A stretch of DNA of 64,000 bases from Rhizomicrobium electricum (GTDB lineage: Bacteria; Pseudomonadota; Alphaproteobacteria; Micropepsales; Micropepsaceae). The stretch's first letter is position 1. Every line of letters starts with the position of its first letter. This document shows positions 1 to 11,364 of this stretch, piece after piece. The notes under the pieces are model-generated. The model saw only the letters and a program-made list of their open reading frames with translations. It had not been told where the DNA came from and searched no databases. The stretch is taken from positions 434,001 to 498,000 of the forward strand of contig NZ_JAASQS010000003.1 of the NCBI RefSeq assembly GCF_011762045.1. The letters are read 5' to 3'. The position numbers were made by a program, and so were the translations under genes.

Positions 1-977
1 GCGGATCGGCAGCAGCAGTGGCGGCGGGCGTGGTGCCGCTGGCGCATGCCAATGACGGCGGCGGATCGATCCGGATTCCGGCTTCGTGCTGCGGCCTTGT
101 CGGATTGAAACCGACGCGTGGGCGGGTGTCTTCCGGTCCCGACATGCCCGACAGCGTCGATGGACTAGCGATCGAACTGGTGGTGTCACGGTCTGTGCGT
201 GATACGGCAGCAGCACTCGATGCGGCATCCGGCAGCGAACTGGGCGATCCCTACAGCCCTCCGCCCGCGCCTGCTTGTTACAGCCATGCCGTCGAGGAGG
301 CGCCGCGCGCCTTACGCATTGCTTTCACCACCACACGCCTCGACGGCACCAAGGTTCATCCCGATTGTATCGCTGCAGTGGAGCATGCCGCCAAACTGTG
401 CCGCGATCTCGGTCACGAAATCGAGGAAGCGTCCCCGCAAGTACCGGTGGCGCTGTTCGAGCCCGCTTTCACCGATGTGTGGTGTAGCCACCTCGCATCG
501 GCGGTTGACTATCTCGTCCGCACCACCGGCCGGACGCCCGGTCCGGATAATCTCGAGCCGCTGACGCTCGCCTATTACGAACGCGGCAAGGCAGTCGCGG
601 CCTCGCGCTACATCCAGTCGAAAATCATCCTTGGCCGCATCAGCCGCGGCATCGCGCATTTCCACCAGCATTACGATCTCTGGCTAACGCCGACCTTGGG
701 TGAACCGCCGTGGAAACTCGGCCGGTTCGATCCCGACCGCACCGATCTCGCCGCAGTAATGGCGGAATTCGCTGCCTATGTCCCATTCACGCCCTTGCAG
801 AACGTCACCGGCCAGCCGGCAATCAATCTGCCGTTGTTCTGGAATGCCGACAACATGCCTATCGGCGTGCAGTTTGTAGGAGCTTTCGGCGACGAGCTGA
901 GTTTGCTACAGCTCGCGACCCAACTCGAACGCGCCGCGCCGTGGGCGGAGCGATACAAGGCGATCCATATTCCATGA
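1..977 (+). CDS. Amidase signature-family hydrolase (5' end outside window)
   Basis: C-terminal ~325 residues of an amidase-signature enzyme, which hydrolyses amide bonds of small molecules through a Ser-cisSer-Lys triad. The reading frame is already open at base 3. It begins GSAAAVAAG, the tail of the signature, followed by [11 protein letters not shown], which carries the nucleophilic serine, and [11 protein letters not shown]. The catalytic lysine would lie upstream of the window. The C-terminus contains the usual late block ([25 protein letters not shown]). The stop overlaps the trmFO start as ATGA, so the two are translationally coupled. The substrate cannot be told; this is not clearly GatA, whose usual partner genes are not visible. 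Confidence 0.9.
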   Translation, partial: GSAAAVAAGVVPLAHANDGGGSIRIPASCCGLVGLKPTRGRVSSGPDMPDSVDGLAIELVVSRSVRDTAAALDAASGSELGDPYSPPPAPACYSHAVEEAPRALRIAFTTTRLDGTKVHPDCIAAVEHAAKLCRDLGHEIEEASPQVPVALFEPAFTDVWCSHLASAVDYLVRTTGRTPGPDNLEPLTLAYYERGKAVAASRYIQSKIILGRISRGIAHFHQHYDLWLTPTLGEPPWKLGRFDPDRTDLAAVMAEFAAYVPFTPLQNVTGQPAINLPLFWNADNMPIGVQFVGAFGDELSLLQLATQLERAAPWAERYKAIHIP

Positions 978-2281
978 CCGGCATCATACACGTTATCGGC
1001 GGCGGCTTGGCAGGCAGCGAAGCGGCATGGCAGGCGGCGAGCGCCGGAGCGCACGTCGTCGTGCACGAAATGCGGCCCGTACGCACCACGGATGCCCATT
1101 CCACCGACGGATTTGCGGAACTCGTTTGTTCCAACTCGCTGCGTTCCGACGACTATGAGAATAACGCCGTCGGCCTGTTGCACGAAGAAATGCGCCGCGC
1201 CGGATCGCTGATCCTCAAGTGCGCCGACGCCCATCGCCTGCCAGCAGGCGGCGCGCTTGCGGTCGACCGGCATGGTTTTTCGGGTGCCGTCACGCAGGCG
1301 TTGACCGAGCATCCGAATATCGAAATCGCGCGCGAAGAAATCGCCGAACCGCCCGCCGCCTGGGACAATGTGGTGGTGGCCACCGGCCCGCTCACCTCGC
1401 CCGCACTGGCCGATTTCGTCCGCACGCTGACCGATGCGGAGTCGCTCAGCTTTTTCGACGCTATCGCCCCCATCGTCCATCACGACAGCATCGATATGGA
1501 CGTTGCCTGGATGCAGTCGCGCTACGACAAAGGCGACGGCAAGGACTACATCAACTGCCCGCTCGATCGCGACCAGTATGAAGCCTTCATTGCCGCCCTG
1601 CTGGCCGGCGAAAAGACCGAATTCAAGGAGTGGGAAAAGTCGACACCATATTTCGAAGGCTGTCTTCCCATCGAAGTGATGGCCGGCCGCGGCGCCGATA
1701 CGCTGCGTTACGGCCCGATGAAGCCGGTGGGCCTGCGCGATCCGCGGTTCGAGAAACGGCCGTATGCCGTGGTGCAGCTGCGGCAGGACAATGCACTCGG
1801 AAACTTGTGGAACATGGTCGGCTTCCAGACCAAGCTGAAGCATGCCGAACAGGTGCGCATTTTCCGCATGATCCCTGGCCTCGAGAATGCGCAGTTTGCG
1901 CGCCTCGGCGGACTGCATCGCAATACGTTCCTCAACTCGCCGCGCCTGCTCGATCCGGAACTTCGTTTGAAGGTACGTCCGTCGTTGCGCTTCGCCGGGC
2001 AGGTCACGGGCGTCGAAGGCTATGTCGAGAGCGCCGCCATCGGATTGCTCGCGGGCCGCTTCGCTGCGGGAAAAACCACGCCGCCGCCGATCACGACAGC
2101 ACTCGGCGCGCTGCTCGCCCACATCACCGTCGGCGCCGAAGCCGAGACCTTCCAGCCGATGAACGTCAATTTCGGTCTTTTCCCGGCCATGCCGCCGGGC
2201 CCGCGCGGTCGCGACCGCAAGAAAGCGATGAGCGCCAGGGCGCTGACCGATCTGGCGGGATGGCTAAATCCGCCCGCGTAA
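974..2281 (+). CDS. trmFO: TrmFO, folate-dependent tRNA (uracil-54-C5) methyltransferase
   Basis: 435 residues, the usual length. It makes ribothymidine at tRNA position 54 using methylenetetrahydrofolate and FAD. The N-terminus has the FAD dinucleotide fold ([13 protein letters not shown], residues 7-19). [10 protein letters not shown] and [15 protein letters not shown] contain the conserved cysteines of the family, and the C-terminal block [18 protein letters not shown] is typical. I chose the ATG at 974 because it overlaps the amidase stop (ATGA) and puts the FAD motif at the extreme N-terminus; a longer frame from 710 is only the antisense-like extension through the amidase gene. The 3' end overlaps the convergent phytoene-synthase-like gene by 18 bp. 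Confidence 0.95.
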   Translation: MTGIIHVIGGGLAGSEAAWQAASAGAHVVVHEMRPVRTTDAHSTDGFAELVCSNSLRSDDYENNAVGLLHEEMRRAGSLILKCADAHRLPAGGALAVDRHGFSGAVTQALTEHPNIEIAREEIAEPPAAWDNVVVATGPLTSPALADFVRTLTDAESLSFFDAIAPIVHHDSIDMDVAWMQSRYDKGDGKDYINCPLDRDQYEAFIAALLAGEKTEFKEWEKSTPYFEGCLPIEVMAGRGADTLRYGPMKPVGLRDPRFEKRPYAVVQLRQDNALGNLWNMVGFQTKLKHAEQVRIFRMIPGLENAQFARLGGLHRNTFLNSPRLLDPELRLKVRPSLRFAGQVTGVEGYVESAAIGLLAGRFAAGKTTPPPITTALGALLAHITVGAEAETFQPMNVNFGLFPAMPPGPRGRDRKKAMSARALTDLAGWLNPPA

Positions 2282-2922
2282 CGCAGCACCAAGGTACGCG
2301 ATCTGCTTGCGCCACAGCGGCGGATCGGAGCGTTTGAGATAGAGCGGCGCCAGCGCAGCGGGCAGTACGGCCGGCAGAAGCGGTCGCGGTATCCGGATCC
2401 GCCGGGCCCGCGCGAAATGGTCTTTCGCCAGCATATCGGTGTCGATAGCCGCAAAGGCGCCGTCGTGACGTCCGGCCAAGGCATAGGCGATGGCTGCATC
2501 ACGCACCTCCGCCTCGCCACCCAAAACGCGCGCCATCAGCCGCATCAGCGAGCCGACCGTGGCGTCGGCATGCGCCTCGGCACCGGTGGCATCGGTGAAG
2601 CTCTCGCTACGGGCCACGATCATCGCTTCGAACAACCCATCGGGAAGATCATACGCCTTCAACGTTTCCGCCAACGCCCGCGCCACGGCGTGGTCACGAG
2701 GCTTGCCGGCGCGCGCCCGTTCGATGGTCTCCCGCCACCAGGTCAGGCGGATTTCCTTGAGCATCGGCTCACGCGGCGCCGAGGCGGCATGCGCGATTTC
2801 GTAGTAGAGCGCCGCCAGCGCATAGAGATGCGGCCGCTTATCCTCGGGTGCGAACAGGACAGCAAAAAAGCGGTCCGGATCGTGCGTCCGGACCGCTTGT
2901 TCGCATTCGTAAAAAGCGTCGA

Positions 2923-2926
<4 letters not shown>
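2264..2926 (-). CDS. Squalene/phytoene synthase-like protein, probably non-catalytic
   Basis: 220 residues resembling the trans-isoprenyl diphosphate synthase (phytoene/squalene synthase) family: [15 protein letters not shown] and [17 protein letters not shown] match the family blocks LYAFxxEIA and RLxWWRD. The two aspartate-rich Mg-binding motifs of true synthases are not present, and the protein is shorter than a catalytic enzyme. It therefore looks more like the NDUFAF6 type linked to respiratory complex I assembly; that role is inference. It begins at TTG overlapping the secD stop (TTGA), so it is co-translated with secD. Its 3' end runs 18 bp into trmFO on the other strand. Confidence 0.75.
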
Positions 2927-4536
<1,610 letters not shown>

Positions 4537-4551
4537 GATATGATCCTGAAC

Positions 4552-4857
4552 TTACTTGTCGGCCTTGGCTTCGACCGGCTGGTTTTTGGCGCGGACTTCG
4601 CCCACGGCCGCCCGGAGCACCTTTACGGTCACGCCCTCGGCGATCTCGACCGAAAGTTCGGTGTCTTCCTTGGCGGGAGCCTTGGCGATCTTGCCGACGA
4701 TGCCCGAATTCAACACCACGGTATCGCCACGGCGAATGCCTTCGACCGCCGCGCGCAGCTTCTTCTGCTGTTGCGCTTGCGGACGCCAGACGAGGAAGTA
4801 AAAGATCGCGGCAACGGCGATCAACATCGGGAAGGGCGAGGCGAGGAATTCTTGCAT
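4552..4857 (-). CDS. yajC: YajC, Sec translocase accessory subunit
   Basis: 101-residue single-pass membrane protein of the SecDF-YajC complex. One transmembrane helix (about residues 10-24, FPMLIAVAAIFYFLVWRP) is followed by the YajC hallmark RPQAQQQKK and GDTVVLNSGIVGKI. The start ATG at 4857 places the helix at the N-terminus, as in the family; a long frame continuing upstream to 6459 is antisense to real plus-strand genes and was not used. It is first in an operon with secD. The 150-bp gap to the divergent DUF815 gene should contain both promoters. Confidence 0.93.
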   Translation of the reverse strand: MQEFLASPFPMLIAVAAIFYFLVWRPQAQQQKKLRAAVEGIRRGDTVVLNSGIVGKIAKAPAKEDTELSVEIAEGVTVKVLRAAVGEVRAKNQPVEAKADK

Positions 4858-5007
4858 CGAAGGGTTCCGTAAGACTGCGCGGCGCGGACTATAGCGGTGT
4901 GTCCCACCTTTGCAACTCTGTAAAATCAAAGGATTAGCGACCAAATTACCGGTGATTCCGGCGAAACGGCTTATTCTTGCAGGGTCGGGACCTACCCGGA
5001 TCAGAAA

Positions 5008-5847
5008 GTGGTGATGACAGCGATGAAACCCAACCGCTCCCCAAAGCGACGGAACGCCGCGCCCAAAACCTCCGCGACGGCGGATGCATTCGTGTGGGAG
5101 CCAGGACCGGGCAAGTTGCACCCCGTTCGCAAGGTCGCCCGCCTGCCGATCGGCCTGCTGAAGGGTGTCGAGGCCGCCCGCGACACGCTGATGGAAAACA
5201 CCCGCCGGTTCGCCGATGGCCTGCCGGCCAACAACGCCCTGTTGTGGGGCGCCCGCGGCATGGGCAAGTCCTCGTTGGTCAAGGCAATCCATGGCGAGGT
5301 CAATGCGGGCCGCAGAGGCACCGGCCGGCTGGTGCTGATCGAAATCCACCGCGAGGACATTGCCACCCTGCCCCTCCTGCTGCGCAAGCTGCGCGACGAC
5401 AAACGCCAGTTCCTGCTGTTCTGCGACGACCTGTCCTTCGACAAGGACGACACCAGCTACAAATCCCTGAAAGCGGCCCTCGAAGGCGGCATCGAGGGGC
5501 GGCCGGTCAATGTCCTGTTCTATGCCACCTCGAACCGGCGCCATCTGATGCCGCGCGAGATGATGGAAAACGAGCGCTCGACCGCCATCAACCCGCACGA
5601 GGCGATCGAGGAAAAGATCTCGCTGTCCGACCGCTTCGGCCTGTGGCTCGGCTTTCACAACTGCACCCAGGACGAATACCTCGCCATGGTGGAGGGTTAC
5701 GCCGCCCATTTCGATCTTTCGATCGGCACCGAGGAACTGCACCGCAAGGCGCTCGCCTGGTCGGCAGGCCGAGGCGCCCGGTCCGGACGCGTGGCGTGGC
5801 AGTTCATCCAGGACCTCGCCGGCGAACTGGGGAAAAAGATCGCCTGA
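5008..5847 (+). CDS. DUF815-family AAA-like ATPase
   Basis: 279 residues of the DUF815 family of P-loop ATPases, related to AAA+ proteins and of unknown cellular role. Walker A is LLWGARGMGKSSLVKAIH (about residues 76-93), and Walker B-like FLLFCDDLSFD follows. YATSNRRHLMPREMMEN and DRFGLWLGF are strongly conserved family blocks, the first resembling sensor/arginine-finger regions. In-frame ATGs at 5014 and 5023 are alternative starts. Divergent from yajC; the MFS gene follows 60 bp downstream. Confidence 0.85.
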   Translation: MVMTAMKPNRSPKRRNAAPKTSATADAFVWEPGPGKLHPVRKVARLPIGLLKGVEAARDTLMENTRRFADGLPANNALLWGARGMGKSSLVKAIHGEVNAGRRGTGRLVLIEIHREDIATLPLLLRKLRDDKRQFLLFCDDLSFDKDDTSYKSLKAALEGGIEGRPVNVLFYATSNRRHLMPREMMENERSTAINPHEAIEEKISLSDRFGLWLGFHNCTQDEYLAMVEGYAAHFDLSIGTEELHRKALAWSAGRGARSGRVAWQFIQDLAGELGKKIA

Positions 5848-5907
5848 CTGCCCGAATGCCGCCCCAAAGCTTTCGCACGATGCGGGTCCAACCTTAAGTT
5901 TCATCCG

Positions 5908-7050
5908 ATGTCCCGCCCCGTCTCTCTCGTTGCCGCCCGCAGGGCGACCTTCGCCATATTCGTCGCCAACGGTTTCGGCTACGGCGCCTGGGCGACTGCC
6001 ATTCCGTCCTTGAAGGCGATGCTGTCGCTTTCGGCGGCACAGTTGTCGTGGGCGCTGCTGGCGATGTCGATCGGCGGGGTGATCGCCATGCAGCCCGCTA
6101 GCCACATCGTCCAGAAGTTCGGCGGCACCGGACGGACGACATCGCGGATGGGCTATCTCTATGCGGCGGCGGTAGCCCTGCCGCTGCTGGCGCCGAATCT
6201 CGCGCTCCTGGTGATCGCCTGCGCCCTGGTCGGCGCCACCATCTGCCTGATGGACGTGGCGATGAACGCCCATGCAACGCGGATCGAGGCCGATTGGGGT
6301 TCGGCGATCAATTCGTCGTTCCATGCCGGCTTCAGTCTCGGCGGGCTTGTCGGCACCGGCTTCGGCGCCATGCTGCTGTCCTTGCATATGCCGACCCATT
6401 TCCTGCTGCTGCCCTCGGCCGCGATCGTGCTGGCGACGGTGGTCCTGGCCGCGCCGCATCTCGGCCCCGGCGACACCGAGAAGCGCGAACCGGGCCCGAT
6501 CTTCCGTCTGCCCGAGCGCAGCATCGCGCTGCTCGCGGTGGTGCTGACGCTGTGCTTCATGAGCGAAGGCGCGATGGCAGACTGGAGCGGCATCTATCTC
6601 ACAACCCTCGGCGAGACCCCGGCGCGCGCGGCGGCCGGCTATGCCTCCTTCTCTGCCGTGATGGTGATGGGACGGTTGTGCGGCGACTGGGTGGTACAGC
6701 GCTTCGGCCGGCCCACTGTGATCGGGGCGGGATGCGCGCTTGCCGCCTTCGGACTGATCCTGGCGACGGCCCTGCCTTACTTCCTCGTCGTGGTGATCGG
6801 GTTCGCGTTCGTCGGCGCGGGCCTGTCGAACGTGGTGCCGTGCGTGTTCTCGACGGCCGCCGCCCGCGCTTCGTCACCGGCCGCGGGCATCGCGGAAGTT
6901 TCGACGGCGGGCTTCGGCGGATTTCTCACCGGCCCGGTCCTGATCGGAGCCGTCGCTGCCGCCTACGGGATGCGCGCCGGCGTCGGCGTGATTGCCGCCG
7001 CCGCCACGCTGGCGGCGCTAGTGTCGTTGCGGCTGAAAACTCAGCGATAA
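5908..7050 (+). CDS. MFS transporter, YbjJ-like
   Basis: 380-residue inner-membrane transporter with about 12 hydrophobic segments. The region CLMDVAMNAHATRIE followed by SSFHAGFSLGGLVGTG resembles the YbjJ-type branch of the major facilitator superfamily. A second half with FMSEGAMADWSGIYL and AVMVMGRLCGDWVVQRFG carries the MFS loop signature. The substrate is unknown. The last 10 bp overlap the convergent LytM lipoprotein gene. Confidence 0.85.
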   Translation: MSRPVSLVAARRATFAIFVANGFGYGAWATAIPSLKAMLSLSAAQLSWALLAMSIGGVIAMQPASHIVQKFGGTGRTTSRMGYLYAAAVALPLLAPNLALLVIACALVGATICLMDVAMNAHATRIEADWGSAINSSFHAGFSLGGLVGTGFGAMLLSLHMPTHFLLLPSAAIVLATVVLAAPHLGPGDTEKREPGPIFRLPERSIALLAVVLTLCFMSEGAMADWSGIYLTTLGETPARAAAGYASFSAVMVMGRLCGDWVVQRFGRPTVIGAGCALAAFGLILATALPYFLVVVIGFAFVGAGLSNVVPCVFSTAAARASSPAAGIAEVSTAGFGGFLTGPVLIGAVAAAYGMRAGVGVIAAAATLAALVSLRLKTQR

Positions 7051-7796
7051 GCCACGCGCTGCGATCCGAGGATCTGACGCGGATCGACCGGCGTTTCGCC
7101 GTGGTTGCCGCGGCGGACTTCGAAATGGAGCTGCGGCGTGCGCACGTCGCCGGTGGTGCCGACATAGCCGATCACCTGGCCGCGCGCGACCCACTGACCT
7201 TTGTCGACCACGAAATGATCGGCGTGCGCGTAGGCGGTGATGTAGCCGTTGTCGTGCTTGATCAGCACGAGATTGCCGTAGCCGCGCAGTTCGTTGCCGG
7301 CATACGAGACATTGCCGTCGGCGGCGGCCCGAATGGGCTCGCCCTGCGTCGCGGCGATGTTGATGCCGTTGTTCTTCTCGCCGCCCGGAGAGGCCCCGAA
7401 CTCGGACAGCACGCGCCCGCGCACCGGCCACTGGAAGCGGGCGTCGCCGGCGTAATTGGGACGGCTGGCGGGACGATAATCGGAATCGTCGTTACGCTCG
7501 GCCGGACGGTCGTACCACTTCTGGCTCGGACGAGGCGTCGGCGTCTGGGAATAACCGCGATCATACGACCGGTCGTCGTAGTAACGATTGTCCGTGTACT
7601 GCGATTCGTAATAGGTCGGGTTCGGACGCGGCTTCGGCTTGACGGCGGCGACGCGATGGGGGCGTGACTTGGTCGTCTGCACATCCCAGCCGAAATACGG
7701 TTCCGGCGTCGTCGTGCACCCGGCTGCCAGCAAAGGCAGGATTACCGCGGCTGCGACGGCAAAGATGCGATACTCAGCGTTGCCTCTCCGAACCAT
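7041..7796 (-). CDS. Lipoprotein with degenerate LytM (M23) domain, NlpD-like
   Basis: 251 residues. The signal peptide ends in the lipobox LLAAGC (Cys27), so it should be a lipoprotein. A Tyr/Pro/Arg-rich spacer (about 35-115) leads to a C-terminal M23/LytM fold (about 118-245). The zinc-site motif HxGxD reads NNGIN (N142, N146), and the late HxH reads QLH (Q222), so it probably lacks peptidase activity. Degenerate LytM proteins such as E. coli NlpD activate cell-wall amidases, which is the likely role here. No LysM repeat is visible. Order surE-pcm-lytM matches surE-pcm-nlpD of other proteobacteria. Its start lies 23 bp inside pcm. Confidence 0.85.
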   Translation of the reverse strand: MVRRGNAEYRIFAVAAAVILPLLAAGCTTTPEPYFGWDVQTTKSRPHRVAAVKPKPRPNPTYYESQYTDNRYYDDRSYDRGYSQTPTPRPSQKWYDRPAERNDDSDYRPASRPNYAGDARFQWPVRGRVLSEFGASPGGEKNNGINIAATQGEPIRAAADGNVSYAGNELRGYGNLVLIKHDNGYITAYAHADHFVVDKGQWVARGQVIGYVGTTGDVRTPQLHFEVRRGNHGETPVDPRQILGSQRVAYR

Positions 7797-8466
7797 TGGT
7801 TTCTCGCTTTTCCTGCGGCACGCCCGGAAGCATGGGAACGAACACCACAGGGATCAGCGCCTCTTTCTTCCAACCTGTCTCAGTTCGGATCATCTTTGTT
7901 AATAGTTGAGAAAACCTTTCTAAATCGGGGCCGGTCGTTTCACCAACCGGGGCCACCAAGATACCGCCCGGCTTGAGCTGCTGAGCCACTACATCTGGTA
8001 TCTCGCTCACGGCCGCCGTAAATAGAATGCGGTCGAAGGGCGCTTGTTCCGGCCAACCTTGGTAACCGTCCCCGAGCTTGGTGGCGATGTTGTCGATACG
8101 GAGGGCTTTGAATCGCCGCTCCGCTTCGATGTGCAAAGCGCGGTGGCGCTCGATCGAATAGACCCGCCGGCACAGCTGCGACAGCACCGCCGCCTGATAG
8201 CCGGAGCCGGTGCCGATCTCGAGCACACGGCATTTGTCGTCGAGTTCGAGCGCGTCGGTCGACACCGCCACCACATAGGGCTGGCTGATGGTCTGGCCGC
8301 AGGCGATCGGCAGCGCGGTGTTGTCGTAGGCGGCGTGCTCGAACAGTTCTTCGACGAACACTTCGCGCGGCGTGCGCTCGATGGCCGACAGAACTTTGGC
8401 GTCGGTGACCCCCTGCTTGCGCAGCGCCATCACCAGAGCGATGCGGCGGGGATCGACGTCCATCAT
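7774..8466 (-). CDS. pcm: Protein-L-isoaspartate O-methyltransferase
   Basis: 230 residues. It repairs isoaspartyl damage in ageing proteins by methylating isoaspartate with S-adenosylmethionine. Motifs seen: PREVFV, ALPIACGQTISQPYVVA, and the SAM-binding VLEIGTGSGYQAAVLSQL (family motif I), then YSIERHRALHIEAERR and FDRILFTAAV. Immediately downstream of surE (stop and start adjacent) and overlapping the LytM gene by 23 bp, so the three form one operon. A second ATG at 8463 is an alternative start. Confidence 0.95.
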   Translation of the reverse strand: MMDVDPRRIALVMALRKQGVTDAKVLSAIERTPREVFVEELFEHAAYDNTALPIACGQTISQPYVVAVSTDALELDDKCRVLEIGTGSGYQAAVLSQLCRRVYSIERHRALHIEAERRFKALRIDNIATKLGDGYQGWPEQAPFDRILFTAAVSEIPDVVAQQLKPGGILVAPVGETTGPDLERFSQLLTKMIRTETGWKKEALIPVVFVPMLPGVPQEKRETNGSERQR

Positions 8467-9318
8467 CTACGGCGCCCGTTCCTTGGCGGGGATGAGAGCA
8501 CCGGTGGAATCCTCGCTCGGCACCGCGGGCTTGCCGAAATCGGCATCGACCGAGTGCTTCAGCGCCTGCAGCACTTTCCAATCGGTGAGGTTGAGCTGCA
8601 GCGGCGTCACCGCAATGCACTTCGACGCCAGCGCGCCGAGATCGGTGCCCGGCTTGGCGGTGAACCGCTCGCGGCGGAAGCCGATCCAGAAATACGGATT
8701 GGCGCGCATGTCGACACGGCGCTCGATGGAGATTTCCTGCCACTCGCGCACGCCCTGCGCCACCACCTGGATGCCCGCGACCTCGTCCGGCGTGCAGTCC
8801 GGGAAGTTCACGTTCATCAACACGTCCTTGGGCCAGCCGGTCTCGATCAGTTTCTTGACCACCGCCGGTCCGTGCGCCTCGGCGCAGTCCCAATGGATTT
8901 GTTTGCGGTCCTCATAATTGTAGCATTGCGACAGCGCAATCGCCGGAATGCCGAGGGCGCAGCCTTCCATCGCCCCGGCGATGGTGCCCGAATAGGTCAC
9001 GTCGTCGGCCGCGTTGATGCCGCTGTTGACGCCCGACAGGATGAGATCCGGCGGCTGGTCCTTGAGCAGATGCGCCGACGCCATCATCACGCAATCGGTC
9101 GGCGTGCCGGTGACGGCGAAGTGACGGTCGTCCGCCGCGCGCAGGCGCAGCGGCAGCGTCAGGGTCAGCGAATGCGAGGCGCCCGATTGCTCACTCTCGG
9201 GCGCGACCACCCACACGTCGTCGGTCAGCGTCCGCGCAATCGCCTCGGTGACTTTCAGCCCCGGCGCCCGGATGCCGTCGTCGTTGGTGACCAGGATGCG
9301 CAGTTTCTTGTCAGCCAT
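8467..9318 (-). CDS. surE: SurE, 5'/3'-nucleotidase
   Basis: 283 residues. SurE is a metal-dependent phosphatase acting on nucleoside monophosphates and short polyphosphate, linked to survival under stress. The metal site TNDDG (Asp13, Asp14) and the blocks SGASHSLT, TGTPTDCV and LILSGVNSGINAADDVTYSGTIAGAMEG are clear. The ATG at 9318 overlaps the serS stop (TGATG); a GTG one codon earlier is possible. About 30 residues longer than short SurE proteins because of its C-terminal tail. Confidence 0.95.
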   Translation of the reverse strand: MADKKLRILVTNDDGIRAPGLKVTEAIARTLTDDVWVVAPESEQSGASHSLTLTLPLRLRAADDRHFAVTGTPTDCVMMASAHLLKDQPPDLILSGVNSGINAADDVTYSGTIAGAMEGCALGIPAIALSQCYNYEDRKQIHWDCAEAHGPAVVKKLIETGWPKDVLMNVNFPDCTPDEVAGIQVVAQGVREWQEISIERRVDMRANPYFWIGFRRERFTAKPGTDLGALASKCIAVTPLQLNLTDWKVLQALKHSVDADFGKPAVPSEDSTGALIPAKERAP

Positions 9319-10622
9319 CACGCCTTCTCGATCTTCTTCATGCCCATATACGGCTGCAACGCGTCAGGGATGCGAATGGAGCCGTCGGCGTCCTGATAGT
9401 TCTCCATCACCGCGATCAGCGTGCGCCCGACCGCAAGGCCGGAGCCGTTCAATGTATGCACCAGCCGCGTGCCCTTGCTGTCTTTGGCGCGGTAGCGCGC
9501 GCTCATGCGGCGGGCCTGGAACTCGCCGCAGTTGGAGCAGGACGAAATCTCGCGATAGCGGTCCTGACCCGGCAGCCAGACTTCGATGTCGTAGGTCTTC
9601 TGCGCCCCGAAGCCCATGTCGCCGGTGCACAACGTGACGACGCGATGCGGCAGGCCGAGCAGCTTCAGAATGTTCTGGGCGCAATCGGTCATGCGCTCGT
9701 GTTCGGCCACCGACTGTTCCGGCGTGGTGACGGACACGAGTTCCACTTTCGAGAACTGATGCTGGCGGATCATGCCGCGGGTGTCGCGCCCCGCCGCGCC
9801 CGCTTCGGCGCGGAAGCACGGCGTCCATGCCGTCATGCGCATCGGCAGCTTGTCTTCGTCGAGGATTTCCTCGCGCACCAGATTGGTCAGCGGCACTTCG
9901 GCGGTGGGGATGAGACCGAACCGGCCTTCGCCCGCGCTGGCCCAGAACAAATCCTCTTCGAACTTCGGCAACTGGCCGGTGCCGAAAAAGGCTTCGTCGC
10001 GCACCAACAGCGGCGGCACCACTTCGGTGTAGCCCGCGGCGGTCTGGGTATCGAGCATGAAGGCGCCGAGCGAACGTTCCAGCTTGGCCAGCGCGCCCTT
10101 GAGGTACACGAACCGCGCGCCCGAAACCCGTCCGGCGCGTTCGAAATCCATCAGGCCGAGCGCTTCGCCGAGTTCGAAATGCTCTTTCGGCTTGAAGTCG
10201 AACCGCGTCGCCGATCCGAAGCGGCGGGCCGCCACTTCGACATTGTCGTTCTCGTCGGCGCCGAACGGCACGTCGCTGGCCGGAAGATTGGGCAGGACCG
10301 CTAAGGCCTTGCGCAGTTCTTCGTCGTAGGCGCGTTCGTCGGCCTCGTCCTTCTGGATCGCGGCTTTGAGGTTCGCCACCTCGTCGAGCAGCGCCTGGGC
10401 TCCCGCTTCGTCCTTGTTCTTCTTGGCCATGCCGATGGCGCGCGAGGCTTCGTTCTGGCGGGCGCGATGCTGTTCGAACGAGGTCTTGGCCCCGCGCCAC
10501 TTGGCATCGAGTTCCAGAATCGCATCGGTCACCTTGCCGGCGTCTTCGGCATAAGCCGGACGGCGCGCCAGGGCTTCGACGAAAGCGTCACGATTGTCGC
10601 GGATCAGTTTGAGGTCATGCAT
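9318..10622 (-). CDS. serS: Seryl-tRNA synthetase
   Basis: 434 residues, class II aminoacyl-tRNA synthetase charging tRNA-Ser. An N-terminal coiled-coil arm (~residues 25-105, [23 protein letters not shown]) reads the long variable arm of the tRNA. Class II motif 2 appears as [25 protein letters not shown] (FRxE) and motif 3 as [19 protein letters not shown] chose the ATG at 10622 because the product then begins [10 protein letters not shown], the standard SerS start; a longer frame to 10742 adds unrelated sequence. Heads the serS-surE-pcm-lytM operon. Confidence 0.95.
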   Translation of the reverse strand: MHDLKLIRDNRDAFVEALARRPAYAEDAGKVTDAILELDAKWRGAKTSFEQHRARQNEASRAIGMAKKNKDEAGAQALLDEVANLKAAIQKDEADERAYDEELRKALAVLPNLPASDVPFGADENDNVEVAARRFGSATRFDFKPKEHFELGEALGLMDFERAGRVSGARFVYLKGALAKLERSLGAFMLDTQTAAGYTEVVPPLLVRDEAFFGTGQLPKFEEDLFWASAGEGRFGLIPTAEVPLTNLVREEILDEDKLPMRMTAWTPCFRAEAGAAGRDTRGMIRQHQFSKVELVSVTTPEQSVAEHERMTDCAQNILKLLGLPHRVVTLCTGDMGFGAQKTYDIEVWLPGQDRYREISSCSNCGEFQARRMSARYRAKDSKGTRLVHTLNGSGLAVGRTLIAVMENYQDADGSIRIPDALQPYMGMKKIEKA

Positions 10623-11364
10623 CGAGAGTCTCCCGGCTCCGCTTTTAGCTTCGCCGTGGCAAGTGAGGCAAACTTGGCGCGCCGTAGCTCGAAGCGAAGG
10701 CGGCCCGGACGGGGTAATGCCACGGGCGGGAACGAGGGTCAAAACTTCCCGCGAGAATGTGCAACGAAAGCTCCAAATACACCCGGAGCGGGCGCCGGAA
10801 ATCGCGTCCGCTCCAAAACCATGGCGTCAAAGCTCCGGCAGGCCGGCCGAGCGCCGCTGTCACACGGCAAACAACCGGCACCTTCGCTTTGCCCCGACCG
10901 CACGGGAGAAACCCCTGGCCTTTGCCGCCGCCGCCCCGCCGCGATGCCGACCTTAAGTCTCCAGGACGCGGGGGCCTCTTGAAGGCGTGCGCCGCACGCG
11001 GGCCCCGTTGCCGGGAAACAGCCGGATCGCCGGCGGAGCGGACTTACCACCGTCCTTCGCCGGGTCTCCCCGTAGCGCGCACGAGCGCGCATCCGGGTCT
11101 GTCTCGTCGTGTCGGCGGCCGGAGCCGCCATGCTGCCATCCATCCTCATCGCAAAACTGCGAGTCGGAGATGGGAACGAAATGGGAACATTTCAAGAGGG
11201 TGCGGCAATCGTGACGCTGATCGGAGCGAGAGGCAGAAGCAATCGCAGGAGGGGAGAGACGGGGATGAGCGGACGCGAGGCGAAGATGCGCCAGAACCGA
11301 GCTTTGGCTTCCTCACCACCCACGACCTGGAGCAGAACATCGCATAGGTGCTGCGAAGTTCGCA
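10623..11364. other. 742-bp stretch without a convincing gene
   Basis: Between serS and the orphan gene ending at 11365. Several frames are open, but their products are Arg/Pro/Ala-rich and match nothing I recognise, so I read them as chance open frames in GC-rich DNA. It contains an imperfect hairpin at 10785-10814 (7-bp arms GGAGCGG/CCGCTCC). It also holds a GAAC-N7-GAAC pair at 11174-11188, which fits the alphaproteobacterial LexA box but is expected by chance about twice in a window this size. The serS promoter must lie near 10640-10750. No tRNA or known small RNA was recognised. Confidence 0.5.

Noticed and set aside
4858-6459. N-terminal extension of YajC
   Set aside because: It runs antisense through the DUF815 and MFS genes. 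YajC has a normal start at 4857.
10785-10814. Hairpin GGAGCGG/CCGCTCC as a terminator
   Set aside because: It lacks a T-run on either strand, and no gene ends beside it.
11174-11188. GAAC-N7-GAAC, matching the alphaproteobacterial LexA box
   Set aside because: Eight fixed bases are expected about twice by chance in 64 kb counting both orientations, and no SOS-type gene starts nearby.
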